In this document: positions 26,474 to 34,758 of the stretch, piece after piece
Layout: every line of letters starts with the position of its first letter
Position numbering within the stretch: position 1 is the stretch's first letter
DNA from: Coriobacteriia bacterium
GTDB lineage: Bacteria; Actinomycetota; Coriobacteriia; WRKU01; WQUG01
Assembly: GCA_009785795.1 (NCBI GenBank)
Contig: WQVN01000006.1
Coordinates: 1 to 41,618 of the forward strand
DNA length: 41,618 nucleotides
Reading direction: 5' to 3'
Program-made: the position numbers and the translations under genes
The notes under the pieces: model-generated
What the model saw: the letters and a program-made list of their open reading frames with translations, nothing else
What the model was told of the DNA's origin: nothing
Database searches by the model: none

Positions 26474-26715
26474 AGCAAAAGTGCCTTTCTGTTTATATGA
26501 TGTACGCAACAACCTTTAAATTCTATCAGAGTGCATCAGATGTCCAATCCCTGCATCACAACAATGATTCGCCAGCCACACATCTCACATGCATTCATTG
26601 GCAAATAATATCACTGCTCCTTGACCCTAAGTGTCTGATGCACCTTGAAGCGCATCCAGTAAGCGGTGATTTCACCGTTATTTCACCGAATTGCTCCTGA
26701 CTTAAACAAAGTGAC

Positions 26716-26724
26716 TGCTATAAT
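26716..26724 (+). promoter_or_regulatory. Candidate extended -10 (TGCTATAAT) for the OFA transporter gene
   Basis: Exact TGnTATAAT match in the intergenic region 123 nt upstream of the ATG at 26847. Confidence 0.55.
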
Positions 26725-26846
26725 TGCTCGCTATTAATATGCTATGGTGCAAGATAGTTTGAGGTCTGACTTTCGTCCCGTGCGTAGGATACGTGAAGGG
26801 GACGATTTTCATTTTTTGCACCCCGAACTGGCCATAAGGGGTAAAC

Positions 26847-28148
26847 ATGGTAGGGACAAAAAGTCAGGGAAGATCCGTTGTGATAGCGGCAAGCGCAATC
26901 CAGCTAATCGTTGGAATCGCTTATGTGTGGAGCATCTTTCAAACTGGTGTCGCAGACAGTCTGTTCGGTGGCGACAATGCAGCAGCAGGGCTGACCTTTT
27001 CAATCCTACTTGCAATTCTTAGCCTGGGCAGCATTGCAGGTGGCCGCCTTGCAACAGCCTATTCAACACGCCTGGTGGTCTTTATTGGCGGATTAATCCT
27101 TGCATCAGGATTCTTTCTTGCATCCTTTACCCAGCCTGAGTTTGCCTGGCTGTTGTGGGTGACCTACGGTGGCATGGGCGGCATTGGCATGGGCTTTTTG
27201 TATTCGACCACCATCGCTTGTGTCCAGCAGTGGTATCCAGAGAAAAAGGGATTGGTCACAGGCATCATTGTGGCAGCACTCGGCCTGGGCGGTGTTGTAT
27301 TTACGTACCCTATCGAAATGCTGATTGTTCATTTTGGCGGACAAGGTGTTGGTGAGCCCAATACCTTTATTGCTCTAAGCATCCTATTCCTGGTCGTTTG
27401 CACAATAGGCAGTCTGTTCATGCGTGATCCTATTCCTGCAGAAGAGGAAGTATCCACCGCTGAAAAAGCCGCATCAGTAGATGCTGACAGTACCAGCGAA
27501 GATGCTTCTGGTGCCGCCACACGTCCAAAACTGCGCCGCGACTATACTCCAGGTGAAATGCTTAAGACAGCACGCTTTTACCTGACTGTAACCATTATGA
27601 TGCTTGCCTGCATGGGCGGTCTGATGATGATTGCTTTTGCGCGACCAATTGCCTTTGCAAAAGGGCTTGAAGCAACCGCAACCTTTGGCATACTGGCAAT
27701 CGCCATATCAAATTCGTTAGGACGTTTATTCTGGGGCACAGTCTCTGACAGGCTGGGGCCATATCGCACCATCATCATCTTACTTGCTGGAAGTGGTGTG
27801 TTGTCGCTCTTTATGAATGCCGCACAGGGCATCTGGGTATTTGTCTTGATTGGTGCCATTGGTTTTCTGTATGGCGGCATTTTGGCAACTTTCCCATCCC
27901 TCGTCGCTGATCAATTTGGTCCCAAACACATGGCGACCAATTATGGTTTTGTATTGATGGGCTTTGGAGGTGGCGCAATTATCGCTGCACAAGTCGGCGG
28001 TCACTTTAAGAACATTGCTGCAAACGATATCAATCTAATGTTTCCTGCGTTTGTGATTGCGTCTGTGCTCGCATTCAGCGGAATGGGCATGATGTTTATA
28101 TTGCGCATGCTCAATCAGCGACTTACGGCAAAAACAACAGCTACATAA
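26847..28148 (+). CDS. OFA (oxalate/formate antiporter-like) MFS transporter
   Basis: QLIVGIAYVWSIFQTGV N-terminus, GMGFLYSTTIACVQQWYPEKKGLVTGI, second-half GRLFWGTVSDRLG; 12 TM pattern. Confidence 0.9.
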   Translation: MVGTKSQGRSVVIAASAIQLIVGIAYVWSIFQTGVADSLFGGDNAAAGLTFSILLAILSLGSIAGGRLATAYSTRLVVFIGGLILASGFFLASFTQPEFAWLLWVTYGGMGGIGMGFLYSTTIACVQQWYPEKKGLVTGIIVAALGLGGVVFTYPIEMLIVHFGGQGVGEPNTFIALSILFLVVCTIGSLFMRDPIPAEEEVSTAEKAASVDADSTSEDASGAATRPKLRRDYTPGEMLKTARFYLTVTIMMLACMGGLMMIAFARPIAFAKGLEATATFGILAIAISNSLGRLFWGTVSDRLGPYRTIIILLAGSGVLSLFMNAAQGIWVFVLIGAIGFLYGGILATFPSLVADQFGPKHMATNYGFVLMGFGGGAIIAAQVGGHFKNIAANDINLMFPAFVIASVLAFSGMGMMFILRMLNQRLTAKTTAT

Positions 28149-28176
28149 ATTCAGGCTACAGAAATCCAATATTAGC

Positions 28177-28208
28177 AGAGGGTGCCCATGAATAGGCACC
28201 CTCTTTTT
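28177..28208 (+). terminator. Rho-independent terminator after the OFA transporter
   Basis: AGAGGGTGCC-CATGAATA-GGCACCCTCT followed by TTTT. Confidence 0.9.
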
Positions 28209-28238
28209 GGACATATTTTCTTACTATTCCCTTGTAGC

Positions 28239-29438
28239 TTATCTGGTTAAATCAACAATGAGAGTTTCGCCAAAGGTGGGTGAATATACAATCACATCAT
28301 TGTCGCCTTGCCATGACAGATAAATGTCCATCTCGGGACCAAAGGTTTGATTGTCCATATGCAGGGTAATGCGATACCACTCCGCATCAATGCGTTCTTC
28401 CACCATGTTCATGCTTAGCCTGTCAAATTCCCATATATCATCGACGGTAATCACTTCAGCACTAAAGTAGCCCTCAAGAAACACGCTGTTTGTTCGATGA
28501 CTCACATCAAGGTAGTGAGTGAATGTTCTGTTCGAATTGAAAACAAAGAACTCTCCATCCCCATTGAAATCGTGGCGAGAGAACGTACCATCAAATCCGG
28601 TGTACATCGCTATTGCTTCGTATTCGCCAACAATAGCTTCAAGTATTGCTGGATCGATTTCGCTGCTATCTGAAGGAATCCCCGGCGAATCTGAATCCTG
28701 CGCAACGTCAGGTGCTTGCTCTGTGAACCTCTCTTCTTCCAGTGTTGTCACATTAAAGTCTGCATTAAAGATCTCAAGGAAATCATTTCCGCACATAGCT
28801 ACTGGAGCCACGCAGCAAAGCAGTAAAAACGTAAGAACTCCCGCCACAATTGCCACAATTCCCCACGTAGGAATTTTCTTCTTTTTTGGCTGATGCGCAA
28901 GATCTGGAAAAAGACTGGGTGATGATGCAACCTGTGGAAATGCCCCTGATGTAGCTGGTACAGATGTAGTACCTTGCGAAAATACATTTGGCGCAGACGT
29001 CACATCTTGTTGGGGAGCGGCTGCTGTTGCAGGTATCGCTTGATGCGAAAAGTCTGCGGCTGTAGACGTACTTCCCACAGCACTCATATCTGTAGGTACA
29101 GCTTGAATCGAATCTGCAGGTACAGCCTGCACCGCATCCATCCCAGCATCTAAGGGAGCAGGCTGAACGGGCGTCTCTTGCAATGGCACAGGAACAGGTA
29201 TAGGCGCAGGCGCGCTTGTCTGATCAAGTGCTGCGAGCTTCGCGTTAACCCTGTCTTCGAGTGATTGTGGCTCTGCTGACGGTGCCTGTTCATTGCTGTT
29301 AATAGTTGTGGTAGCGCCTACATCAGGTGTGGACTGCTCTACAGTCAGTGCCTGTTCTGCACTTTCTACTGGCGCACCGCAGCTCGTACAAAACTTGCCG
29401 CCCGGCACAATATCACTTCTACATTGCGTACACTGCAT
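28239..29438 (-). CDS. Zinc-ribbon single-TM membrane protein (paralogue 1)
   Basis: MQCTQCRSDIVPGGKFCTSCG zinc ribbon; low-complexity linker; TM IPTWGIVAIVAGVLTFLLLCCVAPV; extracytoplasmic IDPAILEAIVGEYEAI domain. Confidence 0.85.
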   Translation of the reverse strand: MQCTQCRSDIVPGGKFCTSCGAPVESAEQALTVEQSTPDVGATTTINSNEQAPSAEPQSLEDRVNAKLAALDQTSAPAPIPVPVPLQETPVQPAPLDAGMDAVQAVPADSIQAVPTDMSAVGSTSTAADFSHQAIPATAAAPQQDVTSAPNVFSQGTTSVPATSGAFPQVASSPSLFPDLAHQPKKKKIPTWGIVAIVAGVLTFLLLCCVAPVAMCGNDFLEIFNADFNVTTLEEERFTEQAPDVAQDSDSPGIPSDSSEIDPAILEAIVGEYEAIAMYTGFDGTFSRHDFNGDGEFFVFNSNRTFTHYLDVSHRTNSVFLEGYFSAEVITVDDIWEFDRLSMNMVEERIDAEWYRITLHMDNQTFGPEMDIYLSWQGDNDVIVYSPTFGETLIVDLTR

Positions 29439-29547
29439 TATGTCTCCTTAAGGATGTAAAGCCTATCATCAAGCAAAGGCAATTCTACACTAAGCAGGCA
29501 GGTAAAATGCCTATTCTATAACTGCTGCAATAACACTATGCTAAATG

Positions 29548-29578
29548 CAGAGAGCGCTCAAAAAATGAACGCTCTCTG
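29548..29578 (-). terminator. Probable terminator after the second zinc-ribbon gene
   Basis: CAGAGAGCG...CGCTCTCTG 9-bp perfect stem. Confidence 0.6.
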
Positions 29579-29600
29579 TCAATTTATTCTGCAAGTATCC

Positions 29601-30641
29601 CTACGGAGTAGTGCGCTCAACAACAGAAGTCTGTCCGAAGGTCGTTTGATAAATGATTATGTCATCAGGATCTGCAATCGACATAATCAGATTATTCTCA
29701 TAAAGAACTTCAGAATCCCAGACGTGAAACAAGGTCAAATGGTACCAGTCAGACGTAGCTCGATCGTCAACAAAAAGCATGAAGGATCGATCAAAAGAAT
29801 TGACATAGTTACTCAGATTGTCAAAGTCTATCTGAGTAACAGAAAATACGCCTTCATCCCAAGGATGATCTCTGCGGTCAGCCTCGGCAATTGTGAAAGT
29901 TAAATCTGCATTAAACGTATAGTATTCGCCACGACCATTATGCTCTGTGCGACGGGCAGTATCAGCATTATCGCCTTCATAGCTCACGATCTCTTCATAT
30001 TCGCCAACAATAACTTCAAGTACTGCAGGGTCAATATCAACATCTGCAAGAATATCTTCTACGTCAATTTCCTGAAGGCTTGATCCGCCCAGTATTCCTG
30101 GATCGCCAAATGTTGACTGGCCCTGAAGATCTTGTTCCAATTCTTGAAAGACCAAAACTGCTGGAACGATACAGCACGCAGCAATCAAAAGCAGAACGCC
30201 CACAACAATTGCTACAATCCCCCACGTAGGAAGTCCTTTCTTTTTTGGCTGATGTACAGGGCTCTGAAAAGGGCTGGCTGATGATGCAGATTGCGGAAAT
30301 GCTCCCAATGGAGATGTTCCACTTTGCTGAAAGCTTCCAGCAGTAGGTGCACCCTGTGATGATTCGATAACGGGGGGCAAGCCCTGCACAGAACCTATGT
30401 TGTCTGGAACATTACGTGCAGTCCCAGGCATTGATGCAGATGTCTGTTCAAGTGCCGCAAGTTTTGCATTGACCTTCTCTTCAAGTGATTGTGGTTCTGA
30501 TGATAAGGTCTGTCCGTCATTTGTTGCAGCACCTACATCTACGTTGACCAGAGGCTGTCCTGCATCCTGCACTGCTGTGCCACAAGCAGTGCAAAAATTG
30601 TTGTCTGGTGCAATATTTTTTCTACATTGTATACACTGCAT
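29601..30641 (-). CDS. Zinc-ribbon single-TM membrane protein (paralogue 2)
   Basis: MQCIQCRKNIAPDNNFCTACG; KKKGLPTWGIVAIVVGVLLLIAACC; IDPAVLEVIVGEYEEI; same architecture as 28239..29438. Confidence 0.85.
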   Translation of the reverse strand: MQCIQCRKNIAPDNNFCTACGTAVQDAGQPLVNVDVGAATNDGQTLSSEPQSLEEKVNAKLAALEQTSASMPGTARNVPDNIGSVQGLPPVIESSQGAPTAGSFQQSGTSPLGAFPQSASSASPFQSPVHQPKKKGLPTWGIVAIVVGVLLLIAACCIVPAVLVFQELEQDLQGQSTFGDPGILGGSSLQEIDVEDILADVDIDPAVLEVIVGEYEEIVSYEGDNADTARRTEHNGRGEYYTFNADLTFTIAEADRRDHPWDEGVFSVTQIDFDNLSNYVNSFDRSFMLFVDDRATSDWYHLTLFHVWDSEVLYENNLIMSIADPDDIIIYQTTFGQTSVVERTTP

Positions 30642-30731
30642 TGTGTCTCCTTTAGAACCATGGATTGAAATTGTTGCTCATTGTGGGTAATTTTACACCA
30701 GGCAACAAGCAGTGTGCGCTAATTTTACAAC

Positions 30732-30740
30732 TGCTACAAT
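30732..30740 (+). promoter_or_regulatory. Candidate extended -10 (TGCTACAAT) upstream of the DUF2007-like gene
   Basis: TGCTACAAT 37 nt upstream of the ATG at 30777. Confidence 0.5.
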
Positions 30741-30776
30741 GGCACTAGAGTGTTAGTAGGCCGACAGGAGGGTCAG

Positions 30777-31001
30777 ATGCAGCTCGTCGATGTTCTTGAT
30801 ACTACGAGCCAGGGCGATATTGCCATTGCAAAATCGATGCTAATTGGGGCTGGCATTGAATTTTCTGTCAGTGGTGACACTACAACAGGATATGGAGCCT
30901 TGCTTGCAGGAGACGCTGCTCTCGGCGGTATGCAGGTTCTAGTTCGTGAAGACGATGCAGATGATGCTCGCGAGATTCTGAAAACACTCGCTGCAGATTA
31001 A
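30777..31001 (+). CDS. DUF2007-like putative signal-transducing protein
   Basis: AGGAGG Shine-Dalgarno upstream of ATG 30777; AKSMLIGAGIEFSVSGD...GGMQVLVREDDADDAREIL. Confidence 0.8.
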   Translation: MQLVDVLDTTSQGDIAIAKSMLIGAGIEFSVSGDTTTGYGALLAGDAALGGMQVLVREDDADDAREILKTLAAD

Positions 31002-31026
31002 ACTCAGATTGGGATGTGAGGCTACT

Positions 31027-31473
31027 ATGAGGCTAGCACGTATGGCTGCTATAACGGTTATGATTGCGATGATGGGCATGCTACTTACTGCCTGCACGGA
31101 CAACAGCAACGACAACGCAGCAGGTGAAGAAACTGCCATGACCTATCAAGCTGCCACATACCAACTATTGTCTGCAAGCAAAGCAAGGGACGCAATGAAT
31201 TCTGGTGAGCCCTATACCCTAGTTGATGTGAGAACACCAGAGGAGTTTGCCCAAGAACACATTGCTGACGCATTACTACTGCCCTATGATCAGATTGGCA
31301 GTCAGGCCGCAAGCGAGCTGCCAGACAAGAACGCACTCATCCTAATTTATTGTCGTAGCGGACGCAGAAGTGAAGTAGCCGCACGCGAACTATTAAGCAT
31401 GGGCTACACTAGTGTCTATGATTTTGGCGGAATTACTGACTGGCCTTATGATACCGTTAGCGAATCTAATTAG
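31027..31473 (+). CDS. Rhodanese-domain lipoprotein
   Basis: Signal peptide with lipobox LLTAC; DVRTPEEFAQEHIADALLLPYDQI; catalytic loop CRSGRRS. Confidence 0.88.
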   Translation: MRLARMAAITVMIAMMGMLLTACTDNSNDNAAGEETAMTYQAATYQLLSASKARDAMNSGEPYTLVDVRTPEEFAQEHIADALLLPYDQIGSQAASELPDKNALILIYCRSGRRSEVAARELLSMGYTSVYDFGGITDWPYDTVSESN

Positions 31474-31487
31474 TTGACAGGAGATAT

Positions 31488-31748
31488 ATGCGTTGCTCTG
31501 ACTGCGGAAATGAGATCGTACAGATTAGCAGGTTTTGTCCTGACTGTGGAGTTACACTTGACGCCTCTGATGCTTCAGACAGTCAAGATCCACCAGCTGC
31601 GAGTGAGAAAGTGTCCACAAAAAGCATACTGCTGCGAATAGGATTTGCTGTTGCGACACTCGCGGGCGTTGTCTTGGTCACATTCACATTTCTCGCCATT
31701 TTAAGTATGCTTATCTTTGGGACTCCTGACTTTGGAGGTTCTCCTTAG
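31488..31748 (+). CDS. Small zinc-ribbon plus TM protein
   Basis: MRCSDCGNEIVQISRFCPDCG then one hydrophobic segment; AGGAG upstream. Confidence 0.75.
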   Translation: MRCSDCGNEIVQISRFCPDCGVTLDASDASDSQDPPAASEKVSTKSILLRIGFAVATLAGVVLVTFTFLAILSMLIFGTPDFGGSP

Positions 31749-31974
31749 AATCTGCAGAATCACCCTTGCCAGTAAGAGAGCGAAAACTTCTCATCAGTAG
31801 CGACAGCATCAGTATCCCAAAAAATGAAAACAGTACGCCAAAAACTCCTGTCGGATCAGATGTTATGACGGCGTTAATCAGATAGACCACGCCAAAAACT
31901 ATCAGTGTCAGAGACACAAGTATTGTGGCAACTACAAAAGTCCATTTTGATATATGAAGTAAGCGTTTTTGCAT
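31711..31974 (-). CDS. Small two-TM membrane protein of unknown function
   Basis: 87 aa, two hydrophobic helices, charged C-terminus; convergent with and overlapping 31488..31748. Confidence 0.55.
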   Translation of the reverse strand: MQKRLLHISKWTFVVATILVSLTLIVFGVVYLINAVITSDPTGVFGVLFSFFGILMLSLLMRSFRSLTGKGDSADSKENLQSQESQR

Positions 31975-32128
31975 GTTTGGACATCCTCCCTTTCTCTATT
32001 GTAACGGTACGAGTCTGTTTTTCCAAAATCATCTATTGCCTATGATAGGCTGTGACGTGGGAGAAGAAGGGATTAGTACTGTGTTTCTTGTATCAGCTGG
32101 AGTCTTGGTTCTAGCACGAAGGAGAATA

Positions 32129-32386
32129 ATGGTGAACTTCATTCAGGATAGAATTTATGATTTTGTCATGGACAACGTCAGCGGGGATAACCGCAAGCAG
32201 GCAACGCAAATACTGAATACTGCCCTTGATAAATTCGAAGATGGCGAATTGAGTCTTGACGAACTATGGAGAGATATCGACAAATTGCTAGACTTGGCAG
32301 ACCCAGAAAAACGTCCACAGTTGGAACAACAACTCACACAAAACCGCGGCATCATTGAACGCTATTTCAAGCAAATGTCAAAATAG
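32129..32386 (+). CDS. Small hypothetical protein
   Basis: AAGGAG upstream of ATG 32129; MVNFIQDRIYDFVMDNVSGDNRKQATQILNTALDKFEDGELSLDELWRDIDKLL. Confidence 0.65.
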   Translation: MVNFIQDRIYDFVMDNVSGDNRKQATQILNTALDKFEDGELSLDELWRDIDKLLDLADPEKRPQLEQQLTQNRGIIERYFKQMSK

Positions 32387-32502
32387 GCATCTCTGCTGAA
32401 AGCACCACAAGGGGCACATCACATAGCATATTTGTCTTGAAGTAATCTTTGCTTCTCTTAATAATGTTGTAACTTTTTCGCAATCTCAGCTTTGCATTTA
32501 TC

Positions 32503-32515
32503 CACTAGCCTAGTG
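32503..32515. repeat. Short inverted repeat CACTAG-C-CTAGTG upstream of the response regulator
   Basis: Perfect 6-bp arms with 1-nt spacer. Confidence 0.6.
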
Positions 32516-32606
32516 AATGACAAAAGGACGAATAGCACTATTTATGCCTACTGCATAAAGAACGTACGCTATTACCCTTACTGCGGTTCACAACCAGATA
32601 GACAGG

Positions 32607-33395
32607 ATGCTGAAAATGGTGCCACCAGATAAATCAAATTACACAGTCCTTATAGTTGATGATGACGTAGATATCCGCAATGCACTCGATATCTATCTTG
32701 CGCAAGAAGGCTACGATGTACTGCAGGCAAGCAATGGACTTGAGGCAATTAATGCCATGAATAGTCACGATATTCACCTGATTTTGCTCGATATTATGAT
32801 GCCGCAAATGGATGGCATTCAGGCAGCAGTGCACTTGAGAGAGAAAAGTAACGTTCCCATAATATTTCTCTCTGCAAAAGCAGAAGACACTGATCGCATC
32901 CTTGGCTTAAACATGGGTGCTGATGACTACGTAACAAAACCCTTCAATCCCGTTGAACTAATGGCGCGCGTACGCGCAGCCCTGCGCCGATATGCACGAC
33001 TAGGTGGAATACGCGAAGCGGACAGTACAGGTGCCGCAAACAATACCACAAAAGAAACAAGGTCTGATCAAGCAACTGAAGCAACACAAGATATTTATCA
33101 AACGGGTGATTTGATGCTAGACGACAGACAAAAGCTAGTGACTCTTGCCGAAGAAGAGGTGCAGCTCACCGCACTTGAGTACAACATCTTGAAGTTGCTT
33201 ATATCGCATTTGGGACAAGTGTTTAGCGCAACGCAAATATATGAATCAGTGTGGAATGAGCCAGCTTTTGAAGTGTCAAAAACAGTATCGGTTCATGTTA
33301 GGCGCATTAGAGAAAAAATTGAGGTTAATCCTAAAGAGCCTCAATACCTGAAAATGATGTATGGTCTGGGATATAAGGTGGTGCGCAAACAATGA
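32607..33395 (+). CDS. OmpR/PhoB-family response regulator
   Basis: VLIVDDD, LLDIMMPQMDG, KPFNPVELMARVRAALRR; winged-helix C-terminus VSVHVRRIREKIE. Alternative start at 32616. Confidence 0.94.
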   Translation: MLKMVPPDKSNYTVLIVDDDVDIRNALDIYLAQEGYDVLQASNGLEAINAMNSHDIHLILLDIMMPQMDGIQAAVHLREKSNVPIIFLSAKAEDTDRILGLNMGADDYVTKPFNPVELMARVRAALRRYARLGGIREADSTGAANNTTKETRSDQATEATQDIYQTGDLMLDDRQKLVTLAEEEVQLTALEYNILKLLISHLGQVFSATQIYESVWNEPAFEVSKTVSVHVRRIREKIEVNPKEPQYLKMMYGLGYKVVRKQ

Positions 33396-34642
33396 CAGAT
33401 TCAACAACAAATACAGCTAGCACAGACGAAGCTTTAGTAAAAATTGTAGTGGGTGATAGACAGGTTACTCCTGCAGGAGTGACGGCAGAAATAATGGACA
33501 AGCTCTCAAACATGCTCAAGGTTGACAATAATGTAATAAAGGTCATCTTGCTGCTAGGTGCCTACATCTTTGCACTTATGATGATAAGTTCTGGCGGACA
33601 CATCTTTTTTCGCAGCATCTTTTCGTGGGACAGCGCACTTGTTCTCTTTGCAATGTTTTCAATGCCCACACTTTACTTCCTGCTAAAGTGGTCAAGAATA
33701 ATCCATTTTATTCGCAAGCCCTTAAATGGAATAATAAGTGCTTTTACGACTTTAGCTTTTGCAGTCGGAATTGTTTTCTTCTGGGTAATTACACAGCAAG
33801 TTTTTTGGGGAGAATTCAATTTTATCCTCATTGCAATATCAGCACTTATCATTTTTGCAGTAGCCTACCTTAACAGCTTTCTGTTTTCACTAAATGCAAT
33901 TTACGAGCAAAAATATGAAGAGGCCCATCAGGATAAGATCCGAGCAGAGCGCCTTAAGTCTGAGCTTATCACCAATGTATCTCACGACATTCAAACACCG
34001 CTTACTTCAATCATTAACTACTCTGGACTGCTGCAAAATCTGTCGCGCGATGATGAAGAATTCGATAAGAAATTCAATGACTATGTAGAAGTGTTGGACA
34101 GAAAATCGATACGTCTAAAAGTTCTGACGAGTGATCTTATCGAAGCTTCAAAAGCAGCTACAGGAAACATATCTATTGATGTCCAACCTGTAAACCTAAC
34201 AGAACTTGTCTGGCAAGTTGCAGGAGAATTCGATGGCCAATTTACTCGTCGGAACTTAAGCTTTGTACTTATCCCAACAGATACGCAATTCACAGCAAGC
34301 GCTGATCCTCGTCACCTATGGCGAATCTTAGAAAATCTTTTTAGCAACATGGCAAAATACTCCTTAGAGGGCACACGCACTTTCGCGCAATTTGAAAATG
34401 TTCAACAAAGCGGTCATACAGGCATGGTCAAGCTCATTCTGAAAAATACTTCATCTGAACCCCTTGATCAAACAGGCGATGAGCTAACAGAGCAATTCAT
34501 GCGTGGCGATAAGTCACGCCATACTGAAGGCAGCGGCCTTGGTCTCTACATTGCAAAAAGTCTCGCAGAGCTTATGGGCGGAAGATTAGCAGTTCAAGTC
34601 AGTGGTGACCAATTTGAAGTGAATCTTTGGCTCAAAACTTGA
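33392..34642 (+). CDS. Sensor histidine kinase
   Basis: Four N-terminal TMs; LITNVSHDIQTPLTSIINY (HisKA); ENLFSNMAKYS; SRHTEGSGLGLYIAKSL. ATGA overlap with the response regulator. Confidence 0.93.
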   Translation: MTDSTTNTASTDEALVKIVVGDRQVTPAGVTAEIMDKLSNMLKVDNNVIKVILLLGAYIFALMMISSGGHIFFRSIFSWDSALVLFAMFSMPTLYFLLKWSRIIHFIRKPLNGIISAFTTLAFAVGIVFFWVITQQVFWGEFNFILIAISALIIFAVAYLNSFLFSLNAIYEQKYEEAHQDKIRAERLKSELITNVSHDIQTPLTSIINYSGLLQNLSRDDEEFDKKFNDYVEVLDRKSIRLKVLTSDLIEASKAATGNISIDVQPVNLTELVWQVAGEFDGQFTRRNLSFVLIPTDTQFTASADPRHLWRILENLFSNMAKYSLEGTRTFAQFENVQQSGHTGMVKLILKNTSSEPLDQTGDELTEQFMRGDKSRHTEGSGLGLYIAKSLAELMGGRLAVQVSGDQFEVNLWLKT

Positions 34643-34758
34643 GCATTCACACACATCAGCTGTCAGTCTTTGGATAATCTAAGGGCTGACGAGCTGGCCA
34701 TTTTGCCAGTATTGTCTATTTGTGCGATTGCTGCTTAAAGCAGGAAAAGAGATTTTAC

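Noticed and set aside
26474-26700. T-box riboswitch in the trpS leader
   Set aside because: No TGGNACC T-box sequence found and no convincing specifier loop.
26740-26846. Known fluoride or guanidine riboswitch upstream of the OFA transporter
   Set aside because: Sequence does not match the consensus elements I remember for these classes; kept only as an unclassified leader structure.
26847-27344. Minus-strand and alternate-frame ORFs (e.g. 27105..27344, 27155..27355) inside the OFA transporter
   Set aside because: They overlap a clear 12-TM transporter frame and have no independent support.
31488-31974. Toxin-antitoxin pair
   Set aside because: Genes are convergent, both are membrane-type proteins, and no TA family motif is present.
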